Below, piece after piece: positions 59,683 through 64,000 of a stretch of DNA of 64,000 nucleotides (its first letter is position 1; every line of letters begins with the position of its first letter). Location: positions 2,232,001 through 2,296,000 of the forward strand of contig NZ_CP062008.1 in the NCBI RefSeq assembly GCF_005670685.2, given 5' to 3'. Both the position numbers and the translations under genes were made by a program. The DNA comes from Mycolicibacterium mucogenicum DSM 44124 (GTDB taxonomy: Bacteria; Actinomycetota; Actinomycetes; Mycobacteriales; Mycobacteriaceae). The notes under the pieces were generated by a model. It ran no database searches, was not told where the DNA came from, and was given only the letters and a program-made list of their open reading frames with translations.

Positions 59683-61077
59683 TCATGGTTCGACGAGCCC
59701 GGCCGCGATCTCGAGTTCTACCAGTGCCGGCTCGATGGCGTCGGCCATGGCGTCGATGTCGTTCGCCATCTCGGGCGTCGTGACGAAGCCGAAATCGATG
59801 CGGTCGCGGTAGCTGAAGCAGGTGACGTTGAGTCCGACGTCCATCACCAGGGGACCCATCGGCATCATCTGTTCGAGGACGGCGCCGTCCATGTACAGCG
59901 GCACGGGCGGCCCGGGCACGTTGGACACGACGAGGTTCATCGGTTTGAGAGTGCCGCCGAGCTTGCTCGCCGTGTACGCCCGGGCGGCCAGGGCCACCAG
60001 GCCGGGTGGGGTGGTGTCTGTCAGCCCCATGATCTGGTGCGCGGTAAGGGCTTTCGCCATTTCCTTGGCGCTCTGGGAGCTGGCGTAGATGGCCTTGATG
60101 CGTTCGGCGGGGTCGACGATGTCGGATGCCAGCGACACCGACATCGCGCTCACCTGATTGCCGACCTGGTCGCTGGAACTCTCGGTGCGGGTCGACACCG
60201 GGACCTGCGCGATGAGCGACTTGTCGGGCAGCTCGCCCCGGTCCTCCAGATATGTGCGCATGGCACTCGAGACGAGCGCCAGCACGACGTCGTTCACCTT
60301 CACGCCGAATGCTTCCTTGACCGCTTTCACGCGCTCCAGGGACACGCCGGAATTGCTGACCCGCCGGTGCGGTGAGATCGGGCCATTGAACCGGGTGGGC
60401 GGTGCGTCGAAGTAGCCGGGTGGCTTGTTGGCGACGCTGAGTGCCGCAATCTGCTGGCGCACGGTCTGTTCCAGGAAACGCACGACGCGGTAGGGCGTCT
60501 TGATGCCGATGTTGATCAGACCGCCCAGGGCCTGCAATTCGATGCCGGGCGCTTTGACGCCGACCAGTGATCCGCTCGGCTCGGCCGCCGGCGGTCGCGG
60601 GGTGGGCGTGAAATCGAGGAGAATCTCCCCGAGCCCGGCTCCCGAGACGCCGTCGATGATGGCGTGGTGCATCTTCATCAGCACGGCGACGCGGCCGCCC
60701 TCGACGCCCTCGATGAACCAGAGTTCCCACAGCGGCCGGGACCGGTCCAGCTTGTAGGACATCAGCCGTCCCACCAACTGGTCGAGTTCGCGGCGGCCGC
60801 CGGGTGCGGGGACCGCGATGTGGCGGACGTGGAAGTCGAGATCGAGTTCCTCGTCTTCGACGAACCACGGCCGGTCGAGGCCGAGCGGCGCGCCGGTCAC
60901 CCGCCACCGCAGTTGCGGCATCTCCGGCAAACGCGCCGCGATGAGCGCCTTCACGGACTCGAAGCTGAAATCCGGTGCGTCGGTGGGGTCGTAGATCGAC
61001 GACGCGGCGACATGCATATGCCAGCTGTTGGTCTCCGCGAACCAGAAGGTGGCGTCGGCACCGGACAAGCGATTCAT
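59683..61077 (-). CDS. Wax ester synthase/diacylglycerol acyltransferase (WS/DGAT)
   Basis: WS/DGAT enzymes join acyl-CoA to diacylglycerol or a fatty alcohol, making storage lipid. The 464-residue protein begins [25 protein letters not shown] and carries the catalytic [11 protein letters not shown] (HHxxxDG, H137 and H138), [10 protein letters not shown], and the conserved [16 protein letters not shown] with [13 protein letters not shown] in the C-terminal half. The ATG at 61077 is chosen because a -10 match lies 7 bases upstream; upstream residues are not similar to the family. It lies on the minus strand between a TetR gene and the HsaD-like gene. Confidence 0.93.
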   Translation of the reverse strand: MNRLSGADATFWFAETNSWHMHVAASSIYDPTDAPDFSFESVKALIAARLPEMPQLRWRVTGAPLGLDRPWFVEDEELDLDFHVRHIAVPAPGGRRELDQLVGRLMSYKLDRSRPLWELWFIEGVEGGRVAVLMKMHHAIIDGVSGAGLGEILLDFTPTPRPPAAEPSGSLVGVKAPGIELQALGGLINIGIKTPYRVVRFLEQTVRQQIAALSVANKPPGYFDAPPTRFNGPISPHRRVSNSGVSLERVKAVKEAFGVKVNDVVLALVSSAMRTYLEDRGELPDKSLIAQVPVSTRTESSSDQVGNQVSAMSVSLASDIVDPAERIKAIYASSQSAKEMAKALTAHQIMGLTDTTPPGLVALAARAYTASKLGGTLKPMNLVVSNVPGPPVPLYMDGAVLEQMMPMGPLVMDVGLNVTCFSYRDRIDFGFVTTPEMANDIDAMADAIEPALVELEIAAGLVEP

Positions 61078-61084
61078 GGGGCTG

Positions 61085-61090
61085 ATCCTA
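61085..61090 (-). promoter_or_regulatory. -10 hexamer (TAGGAT on the minus strand) for WS/DGAT
   Basis: Seven bases before the ATG at 61077; leaderless layout. Confidence 0.4.
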
Positions 61091-61283
61091 GAATGCGCGC
61101 GGTGCGCCTCGCTTGAAATCGGCGGATTGGTACGAACTTCGGGGTGCGACGGTTGTCTCCGCGCGCCGTGGCTCGGCAATCGTCTTGGCGCGCAACGTGA
61201 CCCGATGGTCAGGCGTCGACGGTCGATGTTCCATTCCGGTCAATTGATAAGCCGGACAATATATTCCGGCGCCCAGATGCCAA

Positions 61284-61337
61284 CGGGCGGCCGCGTACCG
61301 CACACCATGGGACCGGTGTGCGGTACGCGGCCGCCCG
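61284..61337. terminator. Perfect 23-bp inverted repeat downstream of the HsaD-like gene
   Basis: Arms 61284-61306 and 61315-61337 are perfectly complementary over 23 bp with an 8-base loop; they hold GGCCGCGTACCGCACACC and its complement. The near arm starts 10 bases after the hydrolase stop. No U-tract follows, but the stem is exceptionally stable, and termination or mRNA 3' protection is likely. Confidence 0.7.
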
Positions 61338-61346
61338 CGCAGACGA

Positions 61347-62186
61347 TCAGCGCTGCAGGAAGCCCAGCACCGTGCTCTCGAACGCCTCCTTGGCCTCGAT
61401 CATCGCCCAGTGCCCGCAGTTCGGGAACACGTGCAGCTCGGCGTTGGAGATGGTGCGCATCGGGATGAGCGCCATGTCCAGCGGGCTGACGCGGTCGTCG
61501 CGGCCCCACGTCAACAGCGTCGGCGCCTTCACCTTGTGCATCTGAGCCCAGGGCTGCGGCGGCGCATCGGCCGACCGCATGAACTTCATCATCATCTTGA
61601 AGGCGGCCTTGCCGTACATCCGGCGGGCCGACTCGAGCGTCTCGGGATCGGAGGCCAGCTTCAAGCGCTCTTCGATCAGCTCTTCGGTGACGATCTTCTC
61701 GTCGTACACCATCGAGTTGAGCCAGTCGACCAGCCGCTGCCGGGTCGGGTCCTCGGTGAACTCCTGCAGCAGCCGGATGCCCTCGCTCGGGCCGGGGCTG
61801 AAGATGTTGGTGCCGATACCGCCGATGGTGACCAGCTTGCCGATGCGGTCGGGGTTGTTGATGGCGAAGTTGATGCCGACGCCGCCGCCCATCGAGTTAC
61901 CGACGATGTCCACCTTCTCGACCCCGAGCGCGTCGAGGAAGGGCACGACCGCGGACTGGGCGTCGATCATCGGGTGGCCACCGAAGTCGTCGCTGACGCC
62001 GAAGCCGGGGAACTCGAGGATCAGGCAGCGGAAGTGTGCCGCGAACGTCGGCAGGACGCCGCGGAAGTTCCGCCAGCCCGTCACGCCCGGGCCCGAACCG
62101 TGCAGAAACAGCACTACAGGGCCGCTGCCCTCGTCGTAATAACGCAGCGTTCCGCGCTCGGTCTGGACTTCCTTCAGCTCACTCAT
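61347..62186 (-). CDS. Meta-cleavage product hydrolase (HsaD/BphD-like)
   Basis: This 279-residue alpha/beta hydrolase matches C-C bond hydrolases that cut meta-cleavage products. The oxyanion segment is FLHGSGPGVTGWRNF, the nucleophile is S98 in GNSMGG, the acid is D231 in WGRDDRVSP and the histidine is H259 in NCGHW. MRSADAPP and the lid region fit HsaD, which follows HsaC in steroid catabolism. It lies 7 kb from the HsaC-like gene, separated by other genes, but a shared pathway is likely. ATG at 62186 follows GGAA; an upstream TTG is less likely. Confidence 0.9.
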   Translation of the reverse strand: MSELKEVQTERGTLRYYDEGSGPVVLFLHGSGPGVTGWRNFRGVLPTFAAHFRCLILEFPGFGVSDDFGGHPMIDAQSAVVPFLDALGVEKVDIVGNSMGGGVGINFAINNPDRIGKLVTIGGIGTNIFSPGPSEGIRLLQEFTEDPTRQRLVDWLNSMVYDEKIVTEELIEERLKLASDPETLESARRMYGKAAFKMMMKFMRSADAPPQPWAQMHKVKAPTLLTWGRDDRVSPLDMALIPMRTISNAELHVFPNCGHWAMIEAKEAFESTVLGFLQR

Positions 62187-62287
62187 GCGTTCCAAATTAC
62201 GGTGCGGATGTCACGCGGTCGCCACCACCTCCCGTCCGGCGGGACGCGTCGCGCCCGGGGGCGCCCCGTTGTGCTGCGAGCGGCCTT

Positions 62288-62293
62288 TATGGT
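62288..62293 (+). promoter_or_regulatory. -10 hexamer (TATGGT) for the CoA-transferase gene
   Basis: Six bases before the ATG at 62300; leaderless layout. Confidence 0.4.
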
Positions 62294-62299
62294 GTCCAG

Positions 62300-63502
62300 A
62301 TGACCGTGCCGGAGTCTGCGCGTCCACTGGCGGGCGTGCGCATCGTCGAAATCTCCAGTTTCGTCGCAGTGCCCCTGGCGGGGATGACGCTGGCGCAGCT
62401 CGGCGCCGAGGTCATCCGGATCGATCCCATCGGCGGCGCCGCGGACTACCACCGCTGGCCGGTGACCGATGACGGCGAGAGCATCTACTGGGCGGGCCTG
62501 AACAAGGGCAAGCGATCCGTCGCGGTGGACATGCGCTCACCGGAAGGTCAGGACCTGGTGACCCGGCTGATCGTCGACGCCGGGGTCTTCATCACCAATG
62601 TGGCGGGCCGGCAATGGCATTCGTACGAGACCCTCTCCGCGCTGCGGTCCGACCTGATCCACGCCGAGGTGTCCGGCCGGGCCGACGGTGGTACGGCCGT
62701 GGACTACACCGTCAACGCCGGGCTGGGCTTTCCGCTGGTCACCGGTCCGTCCGAGTTGCAGACTCCGGTGAACCACGTGCTGGCGGCCTGGGACGTGTCG
62801 TGCGGCCTGTACCTGGCGCTGGCGGTGACGGCGGCGCTCCGCCACCGCGACAGCAGCGGCGAGGGCCAGCAGGTCAGCATCCCGCTGGAGAACGTCGCCC
62901 TGGCGACGGCCGGGAATCTCAGCTTCCTGACCGAGGTGATGGTCAACGGGGTCGGCCGTGAACGCATCGGCAATTCGATCTTCGGGCAGTACGGGCAGCA
63001 GTTCGTCAGTGCCGACGGCGCCGCGTTCATGATCGTCGCGTTGACCGGACGCCATTTCCGCGATCTGGTCGAGGTCACCGGTACGACGAAAGCCGTTGCC
63101 GCGCTGTCGGAATCGCTCGGCGCCGACTTCACCGATGAGGGGCAGCGCTACCTGCACCGCGACGCGCTCACCGGTCTGTTCACCGTCTGGTTCTGTGCGC
63201 ACACCGCCGAGCAGATCACGGCGGCGTTGGGTGCGACGTCGATCCTGTGGGAGCGCTACCGCGACTTCAGCGAGGTGGCCGGGAGCCCCAAGGTGACCGC
63301 CAACCCGCTGTTCACCGAACTCGACCAGCCGCGCATCGGCCGCCACCTGGCGCCGGGCCTGCCGCTGCGGATCGACGGTGAGTATCCGCCCGCGCGACCG
63401 GCGCCGGCGCTCGGCGACGACACCACCGCCGTGCTGACCGAGCGGCTCGGGCTCACCGCAGCCGACGTCGCCGGGCTGACGGAAGCGGGGACCGTGGCAT
63501 GA
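62300..63502 (+). CDS. Family III CoA-transferase (CaiB/BaiF)
   Basis: The 400-residue protein has the family start RPLAGVRIVEISSFVAVPLAGMTLAQLGAEVIRIDPIGG and GLNKGKRSVAVDMRSPEGQDL. Asp135 in AVDYTVNAGLGFPLVTG is the likely catalytic aspartate. The latter segment reminds me of the 2-methylfumaryl-CoA isomerase branch, but that is recall only. These enzymes move CoA between acids, or act as racemases or isomerases. The ATG at 62300 has a -10 match 6 bases upstream. The 3' end overlaps the thioesterase gene by 4 bases (ATGA), so the two act together, perhaps on CoA esters from ring degradation. Confidence 0.9.
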   Translation: MTVPESARPLAGVRIVEISSFVAVPLAGMTLAQLGAEVIRIDPIGGAADYHRWPVTDDGESIYWAGLNKGKRSVAVDMRSPEGQDLVTRLIVDAGVFITNVAGRQWHSYETLSALRSDLIHAEVSGRADGGTAVDYTVNAGLGFPLVTGPSELQTPVNHVLAAWDVSCGLYLALAVTAALRHRDSSGEGQQVSIPLENVALATAGNLSFLTEVMVNGVGRERIGNSIFGQYGQQFVSADGAAFMIVALTGRHFRDLVEVTGTTKAVAALSESLGADFTDEGQRYLHRDALTGLFTVWFCAHTAEQITAALGATSILWERYRDFSEVAGSPKVTANPLFTELDQPRIGRHLAPGLPLRIDGEYPPARPAPALGDDTTAVLTERLGLTAADVAGLTEAGTVA

Positions 63503-64000
63503 CCGTGCTGCCCGACTTGTTGGTGGTGTCACCCGGTGCCGGGCCCGATTTCTGGATTGGGGAGGCCGGGGGACCCGACGGCAAGCGGGCCTTCGGCGGC
63601 CTGCTGATGGCGCAGAGTCTGTCCGCCGCATGTCAGACGGTGAATCCGGAGATGCGCCCGACGGCCATGCACCTGCAGTACCTGCGTGGCGGAGAGGCCG
63701 GCGCGACCACGGACTACACGGTGGTCCGGGTGTACGACGGACGGACCGCGGCGGCGCGGCGGGTCGAGGCCTGCCAGGCCGGGCGGCTGCTGACCGTCGC
63801 GACGGTGTCCTTCTCGGTGGACCTGGCCGGCCCCGAACACGATGAAACACGGTCACTGCCAGAGGATCCCGAGCTGCTGCCGTTGACCGGGCCGCCGGGG
63901 CCGGCGCCCGCGGTGCCGCTGGACGAGATCGACATCCGGATCGTCGACGACCGGTCGCCGGGCGAGTTCGTCCGGCGCATGTGGTGGCGGGCCACGGTGC
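63499..64000 (+). CDS. TesB-type acyl-CoA thioesterase family protein, N-terminal part
   Basis: The gene runs off the window; 167 residues are visible. It starts MTVLPDLLVVSPGAGPDFWIG, then KRAFGGLLMAQSLSAACQTV and MHLQYLRGGEAGATTDYTVVRVYDGRTAAARRVEACQAGRLLTVATVSF, which matches the first hot-dog domain of TesB (acyl-CoA thioesterase II). The second domain has begun near DIRIVDDRSPGEFVRRMWWRA. It would hydrolyse acyl-CoA to acid and CoA. ATGA overlap with the CoA-transferase gene shows coupling. Confidence 0.88.
   Translation, partial: MTVLPDLLVVSPGAGPDFWIGEAGGPDGKRAFGGLLMAQSLSAACQTVNPEMRPTAMHLQYLRGGEAGATTDYTVVRVYDGRTAAARRVEACQAGRLLTVATVSFSVDLAGPEHDETRSLPEDPELLPLTGPPGPAPAVPLDEIDIRIVDDRSPGEFVRRMWWRATV

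Noticed and set aside
59591..60907. A 438-residue frame on the same strand as WS/DGAT but in another frame
   Set aside because: Overlaps the WS/DGAT gene almost fully and is Arg-rich with no motif, while the other frame has HHxxxDG and the full family pattern.

Overview
The window comes from a high-GC actinobacterium, almost certainly a fast-growing Mycobacterium (Mycolicibacterium). The gene order pyc, rsmD, coaD, sepIVA, a DUF177 gene, rnc, mutM, acyP, smc, ftsY, amtB, glnK, glnD, ffh, then rpsP, KH, rimM, trmD, lipoprotein, rplS, lepB, rnhB and a DUF2469 gene is the mycobacterial core order. A LexA-type SOS box, GlnR-like elements and many leaderless starts also fit. I cannot name the species from sequence alone.

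From 1 to 34720 lies a conserved housekeeping block, nearly all on the plus strand: carboxylation (pyc), rRNA and ribosome maturation (rsmD, rnc, rimM, trmD), CoA synthesis (coaD), septation (sepIVA), DNA repair and chromosome organisation (mutM, smc), protein targeting and processing (ftsY, ffh, lepB), nitrogen sensing (amtB-glnK-glnD) and ribosomal proteins (rpsP, rplS). Accessory genes interrupt it. They are three tandem paralogues of a repeat-bearing membrane protein (7943-10339), a FAD monooxygenase (20745-22190), two adjacent D,D-carboxypeptidase genes (25004-26780) and a 13E12-family HNH protein under an SOS box (26967-28373).

From 34771 to 39947 is a short regulatory and transport segment: cytochrome P450 with a divergent TetR gene, a PadR regulator, PTS EIIBC with a divergent EIIA, and a DUF2237 gene.

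From 39951 to the end is an accessory catabolic island that looks directed at steroid-like or polycyclic substrates. It holds a KstD/KshA-like divergent pair with a coupled small cysteine protein, several SDRs, and an apparent operon (54558 down to 51007) of HsaA-like monooxygenase, HsaC-like extradiol dioxygenase and a FAD dehydrogenase. An IclR regulator, esterase and SDR follow on the same strand. Further on are a Baeyer-Villiger monooxygenase with a mycofactocin-type SDR, a serine hydrolase with a divergent TetR, a WS/DGAT acyltransferase, an HsaD-like hydrolase, a family III CoA-transferase and a truncated TesB-type thioesterase. Several divergent promoters in the island carry strong dyad operators. 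No hsaB-like flavin reductase or kshB-like reductase is visible here, so electron supply must come from elsewhere.

Seventeen genes have a TANNNT -10 hexamer 6 to 8 nt before the start codon, the leaderless-transcript layout common in mycobacteria; this helps fix several starts. No tRNA, rRNA, CRISPR array, insertion sequence or prophage was recognised.
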